Below are positions 16,157 to 24,011 of a stretch of 64,000 nt of DNA, in pieces. The translations under genes and the position numbers were made by a program. The DNA lies in assembly GCF_013155335.1 (NCBI RefSeq), contig NZ_JABJQZ010000002.1:248001-312000 (forward strand). Direction: 5' to 3'. Within the stretch, counting starts at the first letter, position 1. Each line of letters starts with the position of its first letter. Source of the DNA: Nocardioides sp. zg-1230 (GTDB taxonomy: Bacteria; Actinomycetota; Actinomycetes; Propionibacteriales; Nocardioidaceae). The notes under the pieces were generated by a model that saw only the letters and a program-made list of their open reading frames with translations, had not been told where the DNA came from and ran no database searches.

Positions 16157-17037
16157 GGGACCCGGGCGAGCTGCTGGCCGACCACTGGGGCCTGCGGGCG
16201 GCTCGGGTGCGACCGCTCGGCGGCGGCATGAACTCCGAGACCTGGCTCGTCGAGCACGAGGGAGCGACCTACGTCGCCAAGCACGTCCCGCCGGGAGGTG
16301 TCGACGCACTCGTGGCGGGCAGCGGGGTCGCCTCGACGCTCGCCGGGGCGGGGGTCGTGACGGGCCGCCCGGTGCCGACCCGCGACGGACACCTGGTCCT
16401 GCCCGGGGCAGCGCTCGCACTCCTCGAGCACGTGCCGGGCCGCGAGCTCGAGGGGGAGTCCGACGAGGAGCAGGCGTGGATGGCCCACGTCCTGGCGAGG
16501 GTCCACGGCGCCGGTGGGCCGGCCCCGGGCCCGGCCACCTCGACCTTCGCGACGGACTGGCTCGCCGCCGACGCACCCGGTGTCGCCGACCACCCCTGGC
16601 TGGAGGCCGCCGTCGAGGCGGTCCGCGCCGAGACCGACCCGCTCGAGCTCACCTGGTCGGTGCTGCACACCGATCCCGCACCCGAGGCGTTCGTGCACGA
16701 CGACGCGACTGGCGTGACCGGCCTGATCGACTGGGCCGGTGCCCGGCGCGGGCCGGTGCTGTACGACGTCGCGTCGGCCGTGATGTACCTCGGCGGCCGT
16801 GAGCACGCGGCCGCGTTCGTGGACACCTATCGGGCGCGCGGCCCGCTCGCCGCGGAGGAGATGCGGCACCTCGACGCGTTCCGCCGGCTCCGTGAGGCCG
16901 TGCAGGGCGTCTACTTCGCCGGACGGCTCGCCGCCGACGACCTCACCGGCGGCGTCGAACGGGCCGACAACCAGCAGGGCCTCGACGACGCGCGGCGCCG
17001 TTTCACCGCGCTCGGCACGGGGCAGCCTCGCCGCTAG
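16153..17037 (+). CDS. aminoglycoside phosphotransferase (APH)-fold protein with altered catalytic loop
   Basis: This 294-aa protein has the kinase fold of the APH/choline kinase group: a Gly-rich N-lobe (PLGGGMNSETWLVEHEG), a Lys in TYVAKHV, the catalytic loop VLHTDPAPEAFV and the metal Asp in GLIDWAGARRGPVLYDVAS. The usual Brenner loop is H-G-D-x4-N; here the metal-binding Asn position is Ala, while the catalytic Asp is kept. The protein may have reduced or different activity. It is most likely a small-molecule kinase rather than an antibiotic-resistance gene. The GTG start overlaps the preceding stop, and the TAG stop shares CTAG with the convergent CoA-binding gene. Confidence 0.82.
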   Translation: MRDPGELLADHWGLRAARVRPLGGGMNSETWLVEHEGATYVAKHVPPGGVDALVAGSGVASTLAGAGVVTGRPVPTRDGHLVLPGAALALLEHVPGRELEGESDEEQAWMAHVLARVHGAGGPAPGPATSTFATDWLAADAPGVADHPWLEAAVEAVRAETDPLELTWSVLHTDPAPEAFVHDDATGVTGLIDWAGARRGPVLYDVASAVMYLGGREHAAAFVDTYRARGPLAAEEMRHLDAFRRLREAVQGVYFAGRLAADDLTGGVERADNQQGLDDARRRFTALGTGQPRR

Positions 17038-17489
17038 CGGCGGCGCCTGCTCCACTCGATCGCGGGGCACGTGTCCATCACCATCGGCACGCCGGCCGCG
17101 GTCGTGCGGTCGAAGGCCTCCTGGTCGATGACCCCGAGCTGGAACCACACCCCGCCCGCGCCGACTGCGACCGCCTGGTCGGCGAACTCGCCGGCAGCGT
17201 CGGACCGGCGGAAGACGTCGACGACGTCGATCGGCACGGGCACGTCGGCGAGGGTGGCGTAGCCCTGCTCGCCGAGCACGGCGGGCGCGCCGGGATCGGC
17301 GAAGACCGGGTGGACGGGGACGATCCGCTTGCCGCGCTCCTGCAGCAGCGACGCGATGGAGTACGCCGTACGGCCGGGGTCGCCCGAGAGGCCGACGACG
17401 GCCCAGGTCTGCGCCTCGTCGAGCATGCGGTCGATCGTCGCCGGGTCCTGCCAGTCGCGGCTCACCGGGTGGGTCTCCGAGGTGGTCAT
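17034..17489 (-). CDS. CoA-binding domain protein (YccU-like)
   Basis: This 151-aa single-domain protein has a Rossmann-type CoA-binding fold like the N-terminal domain of succinyl-CoA synthetase alpha. It shows TWAVVGLSGDPGRTAYSIA, RIVPVHPVFADPGAPAVLGE (20 residues), DVVDVFRRSDAAGEFADQAV and GGVWFQLGVIDQEAFDR. The biochemical role of these small proteins is not established. The ATG has TACGGT 6 nt upstream and also a GGAGG that could act as Shine-Dalgarno. It is divergent from the ACAD gene. Confidence 0.88.
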   Translation of the reverse strand: MTTSETHPVSRDWQDPATIDRMLDEAQTWAVVGLSGDPGRTAYSIASLLQERGKRIVPVHPVFADPGAPAVLGEQGYATLADVPVPIDVVDVFRRSDAAGEFADQAVAVGAGGVWFQLGVIDQEAFDRTTAAGVPMVMDTCPAIEWSRRRR

Positions 17490-17577
17490 GCCTCCACCGT
17501 AGACAGCCGCCCCAGCGCTGACGCCGGGGTGGCCATCGCCACACGCTGGACACCTCCTGCGGAAAGCATGGACGTCC

Positions 17578-17583
17578 TAGAAT
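17578..17583 (+). promoter_or_regulatory. -10 hexamer TAGAAT, leaderless promoter of the acyl-CoA dehydrogenase gene
   Basis: TAGAAT, a near-perfect -10 element, ends 8 nt before the ATG at 17592. No Shine-Dalgarno sequence is present. Confidence 0.55.
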
Positions 17584-17591
17584 CTCGGGTC

Positions 17592-18764
17592 ATGAGCGAG
17601 TTCCCCCTCTACGCCCTCTCCGAGGAGCACCAGGCCATCCGCGAGGCCGTCCGCGCGGTCGCCGACGCGAAGATCGCGCCCCACGCCGCAGCCGTCGACG
17701 AGGAGGCCCGCTACCCGCACGAGGCCGCCGAGGCGCTGCTCGCCTCCGACTTCCACGCCCCGCACGTGCCCGAGGAGTACGGCGGCGCCGGCGCCGACGC
17801 GCTCGCCACGGTGCTGGTCATCGAGGAGGTCGCCCGCGCGTGCGTGTCGTCCTCGCTGATCCCCGCGGTCAACAAGCTCGGCTCGCTGCCGGTGCAGATC
17901 GCCGGCTCCGAGGAGCTCAAGCAGACCTACCTGACGAAGCTCGCGGCGGGCGAGGGCGGCTTCTCCTACTGCCTGTCCGAGCCCGACGCCGGCTCCGACG
18001 CGGGCGGCATGAAGACCCGCGCGGTGCGCGACGGCGACGAGTGGGTGCTCGACGGCGTCAAGCGCTGGATCACCAACGCCGGCGAGTCCGAGTTCTACAC
18101 CGTCATGGCCGTCACCGACCCGGAGAAGAAGACCCGCGGCGGCATCTCCGCCTTCGTCGTCGAGAAGTCCGACGAGGGCGTCTCCTTCGGAGCGCCCGAG
18201 AAGAAGCTCGGCATCAAGGGCTCGCCGACCCGCGAGGTCTACCTCGACAAGGTCCGCATCCCCGCCGCCCGGATGATCGGCGAGGAGGGCACCGGCTTCA
18301 CCACTGCCATGAAGACCCTCGACCACACCCGCGTCACCATCGCCGCGCAGGCCGTCGGCGTGGCCCAGGGGGCACTCGACTACGCCCTCGACTACGCGAA
18401 GGAGCGCCAGCAGTTCGGGAAGTCGATCGCCGACTTCCAAGGGCTGCAGTTCATGCTTGCCGACATGGGCATGAAGGTCGAGGCGGCCCGCCAGATGACC
18501 TACGCCGCCGCCGGTCGCTCCGAGCGCGGCGACGACGACCTCACGTTCTTCGGTGCGGCGGCCAAGTGCTTCGCCTCCGACGTCGCGATGGAGGTGACGG
18601 TCAACGCCGTCCAGGTCCTCGGCGGCTACGGCTTCACGCGCGACTACCCGGTCGAGCGGATGATGCGCGACGCCAAGATCACCCAGATCTACGAGGGCAC
18701 CAACCAGGTCCAGCGCATCGTGATGGCACGTCAGCTCCTTGCAGGGGTTCAGTCAGAGCTCTGA
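17592..18764 (+). CDS. acyl-CoA dehydrogenase
   Basis: This 390-aa flavoenzyme introduces the alpha-beta double bond in fatty acyl-CoAs. It shows the N-terminal helical domain, YCLSEPDAGSDAGGMKTRAV (20 residues) for FAD and substrate contacts, WITNAGESEFYTV, RQQFGKSIADFQGLQ, the catalytic Glu region IYEGTNQVQRIVMARQLL and GGYGFTRDYPVERMMRDAK. The protein is intact, but its last codons (after the 36-bp repeat at 18680-18715) use ctt, gca, gtt and tca, unusual for this genome. A second copy of this 3' end lies at 33000-33089. The 3' tail was therefore probably replaced when an island integrated here. Confidence 0.95.
   Translation: MSEFPLYALSEEHQAIREAVRAVADAKIAPHAAAVDEEARYPHEAAEALLASDFHAPHVPEEYGGAGADALATVLVIEEVARACVSSSLIPAVNKLGSLPVQIAGSEELKQTYLTKLAAGEGGFSYCLSEPDAGSDAGGMKTRAVRDGDEWVLDGVKRWITNAGESEFYTVMAVTDPEKKTRGGISAFVVEKSDEGVSFGAPEKKLGIKGSPTREVYLDKVRIPAARMIGEEGTGFTTAMKTLDHTRVTIAAQAVGVAQGALDYALDYAKERQQFGKSIADFQGLQFMLADMGMKVEAARQMTYAAAGRSERGDDDLTFFGAAAKCFASDVAMEVTVNAVQVLGGYGFTRDYPVERMMRDAKITQIYEGTNQVQRIVMARQLLAGVQSEL
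18680..18764 (+). repeat. left copy of the duplicated ACAD 3' end (candidate attL)
   Basis: Bases 18680-18715 are identical over 36 bp to 33005-33040. Similarity continues to the stop codon, but with differences at third codon positions. The copy here has the AT-richer codons. This is the expected form of an attachment site for an element that integrates in a coding 3' end and restores it. Confidence 0.75.
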
Positions 18765-19006
18765 CCTGTGGTTTCTCCGCGGTCCAGTCTCCGAAGTTGG
18801 GGCCATTGTGCCGTCGGTGTGACGCCGTGCAGTGGTCCGGCGGCAAGAATCGGCACTCCGAGGAACCGAACTGCACCACTTGTGTGCCGGCTGTGTGACA
18901 CCAGCGGAGGTCGTCAGCACAGGAGCACCTGGGCGGCGCGGCGCCCGCGGTATGGCGAGGGCGTCTGCCCGCGTCTGCACGTTCGAGGTCTCAACGTGAA
19001 GCGCAG

Positions 19007-19132
19007 CTAGGACAGCCAGATGACCAGCAGGGCACAGATCTCGAGCCAGACGGCGACGATGGCAAGCTCGTGCGAGCCCCATCCCCATTGCTCGAGCACG
19101 TCGTCAGGCTGGGGGTGACGGTGCGCGCTCAT
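19007..19132 (-). CDS. 41-aa single-span membrane protein coupled to chrA
   Basis: The short frame encodes a polar N-terminus rich in His and Asp (MSAHRHPQPDDVLEQWGWG) and one C-terminal transmembrane helix (AIVAVWLEICALLVIWL). Its ATG overlaps the chrA stop (ATGA), which argues for real, coupled translation. I do not recognise the family. A small accessory subunit of the chromate transporter is a reasonable guess from position only. It is the last gene on this strand before the island edge. Confidence 0.5.
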   Translation of the reverse strand: MSAHRHPQPDDVLEQWGWGSHELAIVAVWLEICALLVIWLS

Positions 19133-20574
19133 GTGAGGGTCGCGCCGACGCCGATGGCGATGCCAGTGAGCGCGCACGCGCCGAGGGTGCGAAGCACCGA
19201 CCAGCCGCGCCAGAAGATCAGCGCGCACCCGAGGGCGGTGATGGCGAGCGACGCCCAGTCGAGCGACGCCAGGTGCGGGTACTCGAAGTCGAACGGGCCG
19301 GCGGTGACGCTTCCGGTGTCGTGGAAAAGGGTGTGAAGGGCAAAGAAGACGGCAAGGCTGGCGATGACGCCGACGACGGCGGCGGTGATGCCGGCCAGTG
19401 CGGTGGCGAGGGCGTGGTTGCCGCGGAGTCGTTCGACGTAAGGGGCGCCGAGGAGAATGAACAGGAAGCACGGCACGAACGTCACCCAGGTCACCAGGAA
19501 CGCTGCGAGGACTGCGGCGACCCACGGGTCGAGGTCGCCCGGTGAGCGGTAGGCGCCGACGAACGCCACGAACTGGACCACCATGATCAACGGCCCTGGC
19601 GTCGTCTCGGCCAAGGCGAGTCCTCGGACCATCTCGCCGGGCAGCAGCCACCCGTACACGTTGACGGCCTGCTGGGCGACGTAGGCGAGGACGGCGTACG
19701 CGCCGCCGAAGGTGACGACGGCCGCGCCGGAGAAGAACAGGCCTTGGTCGACGAAGATGCTGGACCGGCCGAAGTACAGGCCGGCGAGCAGCACCGGCGC
19801 GAACCACAGCACCAGGCCGCCGACCAGGATCGCAGCGGCACGGCGCCCTGACGGCAGCTCGGTGTGCAGGGCGTCGTCGCTGATGAGCGGCGCGGGGCCG
19901 TCGTCCGTGGCTGCCTTGGCCGGCTTCGTGAGGTTGGGGATGCGGCGGCCGAGAAGCCAGCCGGCCAGCGCGCTCAGGCCCACGACGGCGGGGAACGGGA
20001 CGCCGAAGAACGTCAGCCCGACGAACGAGGCGACGGCGAGGGCAATGAGTGCCGGGTGGCCGAGGCCCTTCTTCCCGACGCGGATGACGGCTTGGATGAC
20101 GATGGCGATGACAGCCGGGGCGAGGCCGAGGAACAGCGCTTCGACGAGGGTGGTGTCGCCGTAGGCGGCGTAGATGCCGGAGAGCACGAGCAGGGCGGCG
20201 ACGCCGGGGAGGATGAACAGGATCCCAGCAACCAGGGCGCCCTTCACTCCGTTCAGGAGCCAGCCGACGTAGGTGGCGAGCTGCTGTGCCTCCGGGCCGG
20301 GCAGCAGGGTGCAGTAGGAGAGCGCGAAGAGGAACCGATGCTGCCCGATCCAGCGCTTCTCCTCGACTAGCATGCGCTGCATGACCGCGATCTGACCGGC
20401 GGGGCCGCCGAAGGTCTGCAGCGAGATGGCGAACCACGCCTTGGTCGCCTCGCGCAGCGGGATGACGTCGTGGGAGTGCCGTCGCGGCTCCTCCGCGCCG
20501 CCGGCTGTGGCGACCGGATGAGCGGTCTCCGGGCGGGTGGTCGCCGGGCGGGTGTTCTCGTGCTGGGTGCTCAC
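19129..20574 (-). CDS. chrA: chromate transporter ChrA (two-domain CHR family)
   Basis: This 481-aa membrane protein of the CHR family expels chromate from the cytoplasm. It holds two homologous CHR halves of about 190 residues. The first has WFAISLQTFGGPAGQIAVMQ (20 residues) and LPGPEAQQLATYVGWLLNG; the second has VVTFGGAYAVLAYVAQ and LAETTPGPLIMVVQFVAFVG (20 residues). Both halves show the family G-G-P/A and P-G-P motifs. A variable cytoplasmic linker separates them. The ATG overlaps the chrB C-domain stop by 4 bp, placing it in the chr operon. Confidence 0.95.
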   Translation of the reverse strand: MSTQHENTRPATTRPETAHPVATAGGAEEPRRHSHDVIPLREATKAWFAISLQTFGGPAGQIAVMQRMLVEEKRWIGQHRFLFALSYCTLLPGPEAQQLATYVGWLLNGVKGALVAGILFILPGVAALLVLSGIYAAYGDTTLVEALFLGLAPAVIAIVIQAVIRVGKKGLGHPALIALAVASFVGLTFFGVPFPAVVGLSALAGWLLGRRIPNLTKPAKAATDDGPAPLISDDALHTELPSGRRAAAILVGGLVLWFAPVLLAGLYFGRSSIFVDQGLFFSGAAVVTFGGAYAVLAYVAQQAVNVYGWLLPGEMVRGLALAETTPGPLIMVVQFVAFVGAYRSPGDLDPWVAAVLAAFLVTWVTFVPCFLFILLGAPYVERLRGNHALATALAGITAAVVGVIASLAVFFALHTLFHDTGSVTAGPFDFEYPHLASLDWASLAITALGCALIFWRGWSVLRTLGACALTGIAIGVGATLT

Positions 20575-21005
20575 GTCGGGGTCTCCGTTCCGAGGAGGAG
20601 GCTGCGTCGGTAGTAGTCGTAGAGGCCGTCGAAGAGCGGTCCGGTCAGCGCCATGACGGTCTCGTCGTCCTGGGTCATCGACAGCCCGCGCAGGACGGCG
20701 TCGAGGCCGGGTGCCTCGGGGGCGTCGTAGCGGTCGTCCTCGAGGTCGGCTTCATGGACGATGGCGGCGATCCGCCACAAGACCGGGTCGTCGAGGTCGT
20801 GGCGGCGCAGGATGGTCTCGAAGGTGCAGTCGGCGCCATGGTGTCCGTACTCCACGCCACGCATGTCGAACGGGGTCGCGTCGGCAGGCACGTCGTCGGG
20901 GTCGTCGACGAAGACGAATTCGGCGTCGGGGTCGACGAACCGGCGCAGCAGCCACGCCGAGGACGCGCGGTCGATGTGGATGCCCGCACGGGTCGCCCAC
21001 CTCAT
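20571..21005 (-). CDS. chrB: ChrB C-terminal-domain chromate resistance protein
   Basis: This 144-aa protein corresponds to the C-terminal domain of ChrB: MRWATRAGIHIDRASSAWLL (20 residues), then FVDPDAEFVFVDDP, GVEYGHHGADCTFETI and IVHEADLEDDRYDAPEAPG. ChrB acts in chromate resistance and as chromate-sensing repressor in studied systems. Here the two ChrB domains are separate genes that overlap by 4 bp (ATGA), so they are coupled. A longer frame reaching 21365 runs through the N-domain gene and is a shadow. Confidence 0.9.
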   Translation of the reverse strand: MRWATRAGIHIDRASSAWLLRRFVDPDAEFVFVDDPDDVPADATPFDMRGVEYGHHGADCTFETILRRHDLDDPVLWRIAAIVHEADLEDDRYDAPEAPGLDAVLRGLSMTQDDETVMALTGPLFDGLYDYYRRSLLLGTETPT

Positions 21006-21517
21006 GCCCGGCTCCTCGTCCTGTCGGCAGCCGCCCGCCGCGGGGCCACGGCTTCGGGCTGGGTGAGCTTCGCGGCAAGGTCGGCGACGGCCGCGGCAGC
21101 CGCGTCCCGCTCCGGTGGCGGGAAGAAGTCGCGCCGCTGGATGGCACGCAGTTCCTTGCGTAGGCGCCGCACCGTGCGGGCGCCCTCCGCCGGCGTCGAG
21201 TCGGCTGCCGCGGCGGTGGCGACTGCGGCCGCCAGCTCGCGGTACTCCTGAGCACGCGCTTCCGCCATGCCGGCCGCGAGTGCGCGCTCGTCCCGCCCGG
21301 CCAGCGGTTGAGCACGCAGCAGCAGCGCGGTGCCGCCGGCTTGCACGACCTGGTCGGCCACCCACTCGAGCTGCTCCCGGGTCCGGGCGTCCTCCGGCAA
21401 CGCCACCGTGCCGTCACTCAACTGTGCCACCCCCAGCGCACGGAGCTTGCGCCAGATCGAGATGCGGGGCGTGGATGGTTCGCGCGGCACCCGGTGGATG
21501 AGTACGACCCAGGACAC
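21002..21517 (-). CDS. chrB: ChrB N-terminal-domain protein, probable chr operon regulator
   Basis: This is the N-terminal domain of ChrB as its own gene: SWVVLIHRVPREPSTPRISI (20 residues), then WRKLRALGVAQLSDGTVALPE, cut here for length, and RRLRKELRAIQRRDFFPP. In known chr operons this part binds DNA and responds to chromate. The GTG at 21517 is preferred, giving 171 aa. An in-frame GTG at 21619 would place a palindromic operator (21548-21563) inside the coding sequence and has its Shine-Dalgarno-like GAGGA directly against the codon. The C-domain gene follows with a 4-bp overlap. Confidence 0.85.
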   Translation of the reverse strand: MSWVVLIHRVPREPSTPRISIWRKLRALGVAQLSDGTVALPEDARTREQLEWVADQVVQAGGTALLLRAQPLAGRDERALAAGMAEARAQEYRELAAAVATAAAADSTPAEGARTVRRLRKELRAIQRRDFFPPPERDAAAAAVADLAAKLTQPEAVAPRRAAADRTRSRA

Positions 21518-21547
21518 GCGCTCCGCGCGGGACCGGGATGTAGGTGA

Positions 21548-21563
21548 TGTAACCACGGTTACA
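21548..21563. promoter_or_regulatory. palindromic operator before the chr genes
   Basis: TGTAACCACGGTTACA has 7-base arms (TGTAACC/GGTTACA) around 2 bases. It lies 31 bp upstream of the preferred chrB-N start. A TTGACT that could be a -35 box lies on the minus strand at 21591-21586. It is a good candidate for the ChrB binding site. Confidence 0.6.
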
Positions 21564-21632
21564 GGCAACTCGCGGTCGACGCGAAAGTCAAGCGAATCGC
21601 TCGACTTCGCGGCAGCCACTCCTCACATGCAG

Positions 21633-21665
21633 CAGGAGCCCCCGCGGGTTGGGCGGGGGCTCCTG
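21633..21665 (-). terminator. strong hairpin terminator after the TauD-like gene
   Basis: CAGGAGCCCCCGC (21633-21645) and GCGGGGGCTCCTG (21653-21665) form a perfect 13-bp GC-rich stem with a 7-nt loop. It lies 21 bp after the dioxygenase stop on the minus strand and before the chr promoter. No T-tract is present. Confidence 0.75.
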
Positions 21666-21686
21666 TGCGTCGTGCGGGTGCTGGTG

Positions 21687-22625
21687 TCAGCTGATGAGGG
21701 CGTCGATGTCGGCGAACCCGGACGCGTCGCCCTTCAGCACCTCGCTGTGGCGGCCGTCGATGGAGACGGGTACGTCGCCCGCGACGGTGATGCGGCGGAC
21801 CTCGCGGCGCTGCTCACCGAAGTCGGCGACGGCGTAGTGCTGGGTGGCGCGGTTGTCCCAGATCGCGACGTCGCCCTGCTGCCAGGTCCAGCGGATGGTG
21901 TTCTCCAGGCGGGTCACCCGCGCCTGCAGCAGGTTGAACAGGGTGCTGGACTCCAGGCTGTTGAAGCCAACGAACTGCTTGACGAAGTGGCCGAGGAGCA
22001 GGGAGCGCTCGCCGGTCTCGGGGTGCACGCGCACCACCGGGTGGGCGGTCTCGTAGACGGTGGACGCGAAATCCTTGCGCTTGAAGACCGTGTAGTCGTC
22101 GGGGTCCTCGTCGTTCTCGTTGTGCTCGGCGTAGTCGTACTCGTTGGTGTGGACGGCCCAGAGGGTATCGACGAGCGCCTTGAGCGCGTTGGGGAGGCGG
22201 TCGTAGGCCTCGACCGTGTTGGCCCAGACGGTGTTGCCGCCGTAGGGCGGGATGGTGACGCCGCGCAGCACGCTGAAGGCCGGCACGCGGTCGACGAAGG
22301 TGACGTCGGTGTGCCAGCTGTTGGCGGCCATTCCCTTGTTGGCCGAGAGGCTGAGGATGCGCTCGCTACCGGTGTTGACGGTCGGGTGGGCGGTGGTGAG
22401 GGTGCCGAGTCGCTCGGCGAAGGCGATGTGGGTGTCGTCGTCGAGGTGGTCCTGGCCGCGGAAGAAGACGACCTTGTGCTTCAGCAGCGCCTCGCGGATG
22501 CGCTGCACCGCTGCGTCGTCGAGGTCGCCGGAGAGCCGGACACCGTCGATCCGAGCGCCGATGCGGCCGCCGAGCTGCTGCACCTGGAGGTCGCTGGAGA
22601 GGTCCTGCTCGAGCTGGAGCGTCAT
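21687..22625 (-). CDS. TauD/TfdA-family 2-oxoglutarate dioxygenase, probable alkylsulfatase (AtsK-like)
   Basis: This 312-aa Fe(II)/2-oxoglutarate dioxygenase would oxidatively cleave a sulfonate or sulfate ester and release sulfite or sulfate. The metal triad is visible: H105 and D107 in NSWHTDVTF and H263 in [12 protein letters not shown], with a 2-oxoglutarate-binding Arg in [11 protein letters not shown]. The sequence resembles AtsK alkylsulfatases more than taurine dioxygenase, and an arylsulfatase set lies next to it. AAAGGA precedes the ATG at 22625. It diverges from the ROK regulator, its likely controller. Taurine or phenoxyacetate as substrates cannot be excluded. Confidence 0.88.
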   Translation of the reverse strand: MTLQLEQDLSSDLQVQQLGGRIGARIDGVRLSGDLDDAAVQRIREALLKHKVVFFRGQDHLDDDTHIAFAERLGTLTTAHPTVNTGSERILSLSANKGMAANSWHTDVTFVDRVPAFSVLRGVTIPPYGGNTVWANTVEAYDRLPNALKALVDTLWAVHTNEYDYAEHNENDEDPDDYTVFKRKDFASTVYETAHPVVRVHPETGERSLLLGHFVKQFVGFNSLESSTLFNLLQARVTRLENTIRWTWQQGDVAIWDNRATQHYAVADFGEQRREVRRITVAGDVPVSIDGRHSEVLKGDASGFADIDALIS

Positions 22626-22811
22626 GGGAGTCCTTTCGTTCGTGGGAGCCGCCACGATCCCCCGGCGCCGAGGGCGCGCCAACGGTTCGGATCGCGTTGA
22701 CCAGAACTCGCTTGGGAAGTGAGCCGTTGCAAGGAACCGAGTCCTGACATGGTTAGAGTTTGTGTAGTAATCCAATCGACTTTGACCAAACAGTCCGATC
22801 CGAGGAGCCTG
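22626..22811. promoter_or_regulatory. divergent control region between the dioxygenase and ROK genes
   Basis: The 186-bp region is the most AT-rich stretch of the island. It contains two direct copies of TTGACCA (22697-22703 and 22782-22788), a possible -10 TAGTAA preceded 15 nt upstream by CTGACA, and GAGGAG at 22802-22807 as Shine-Dalgarno for the ROK gene. The repeats are candidate ROK boxes; the assignment is inference. Confidence 0.45.
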
Positions 22812-24011
22812 ATGTCCCACGGCAACCCGATGATCACGCTGACCCGTGGTCGCTTCGGCACCCCGGCCAGCCGGGTGATGGAGGAGGTCCGCGATGCCGG
22901 CCCGGTGGCCCGCGACGCGATCGCTGGCGCGACCGGCCTCAGCGTCCCGACGATCAACCGCACCGTCACCGCCCTGGTGCGGTCGGGCCTGCTGCGCGAG
23001 CGGCCCGACGCGGCGCCCGTGGGCGTCAACGGTCGCCCGGGCGTCCCCGTCGAGGTGGACCCCACGCGCTTCGCCACGCTGGGCTTCCACCTGGGGCGCG
23101 GCGTCGCCAGCGTCGCGGTCGGCGATCTGCGGGGCCGGGTGATCTGCCACCGCACGATCGCGCAGCCCGTCGACCAGGACCCCGACCTCCACGAGCTCGG
23201 GCGCCTCGCCGCCCAGCTGCTCGGCACCCAGCCGGGTCGCGCGCCGCTGGTCGCCGGCCTGGTGGCGCCGTGGGCTGACCTCGGGCTCGACCGCGACGCC
23301 ACGCGCGACCGCCTCCACGAGGTCGTCGGCCTCGATGTGGTCGCTGCCGATCACGTCGCCGCAATGGCCGCCACCGAGTTCCTGCACCGTCGCCACGGCA
23401 CCGGGGGAGTGACCCTCTACATCTACGCGCGCAACACCGTCGGACTCGCGATCGCGGTGGACCGCGGCTCCCACACCGAGGTGTCCCGCACTGGCAGCCT
23501 GACCCACTTCCCGACCGGCTCGGACGAGCCGTGCACCTGCGGACGGACGGGCTGCCTCGCAGCGACGTACTCCGACCTCGGCGTCGCCCGTCGCGCCGTC
23601 GCGACCGGGGTGGTCGGACCGGGTGCGGACATCGACGAGGTGGTGGCCGCCGCGCGGGAGGGCTCCGACGCCGCGCACGACCTTCTCCTCGACCGCGCCC
23701 GCATCCTCGGCCGGGTGGCCGCGATCGTCCGCGACATGTCTGCCCCCCATCGCGTCGTCCTCGTCGGCCAGGCGTTCACGGCGTACGAGCCGGCTCTCAA
23801 GGTCGCCGTCGAGGGGTTCGAGGCGCAGACCGCGCTCGGAAGCGTCGACGTCTCCTTCACACGCTTCGGCGCCGGGATCCAGGCCACCACCGCCTGCACG
23901 GTCGCCATCGGGCCGGTCTACGACGACCCGCTCGGCCTCGTCCCGTCAGCACCAGCACACCCACCCCGGACGTCCCCGGAGTCGTCCGCAACGAAAGGCA
24001 AGATCGCATGA
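22812..24011 (+). CDS. ROK-family transcriptional regulator
   Basis: This 399-aa regulator has an N-terminal winged helix ([20 protein letters not shown], 20 residues; then [12 protein letters not shown]). The C-terminal ROK ligand domain has the zinc motif CTCGRTGC near residue 240. ROK repressors usually sense sugars or their derivatives. Position between the dioxygenase and the transporter makes it the likely local switch, perhaps reading a sulfated or desulfated sugar (inference). GAGGAG precedes the ATG with 4 nt spacing. The stop overlaps the start of the binding-protein gene (ATGA), so regulator and transporter are one operon. Confidence 0.9.
   Translation: MSHGNPMITLTRGRFGTPASRVMEEVRDAGPVARDAIAGATGLSVPTINRTVTALVRSGLLRERPDAAPVGVNGRPGVPVEVDPTRFATLGFHLGRGVASVAVGDLRGRVICHRTIAQPVDQDPDLHELGRLAAQLLGTQPGRAPLVAGLVAPWADLGLDRDATRDRLHEVVGLDVVAADHVAAMAATEFLHRRHGTGGVTLYIYARNTVGLAIAVDRGSHTEVSRTGSLTHFPTGSDEPCTCGRTGCLAATYSDLGVARRAVATGVVGPGADIDEVVAAAREGSDAAHDLLLDRARILGRVAAIVRDMSAPHRVVLVGQAFTAYEPALKVAVEGFEAQTALGSVDVSFTRFGAGIQATTACTVAIGPVYDDPLGLVPSAPAHPPRTSPESSATKGKIA

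Noticed and set aside
16153..17037. Antibiotic-resistance aminoglycoside kinase
   Set aside because: The fold fits the APH superfamily, but the catalytic loop is altered and the setting is metabolic, so a resistance call is not supported.
18765..19006. Search for an integrase remnant next to the left island end
   Set aside because: No tyrosine or serine recombinase motif was found in any frame.
18753..19088. Minus-strand 111-codon frame at the left island end
   Set aside because: Its sequence has no recognisable motif and overlaps the coupled 41-aa gene in another frame and the ACAD end.
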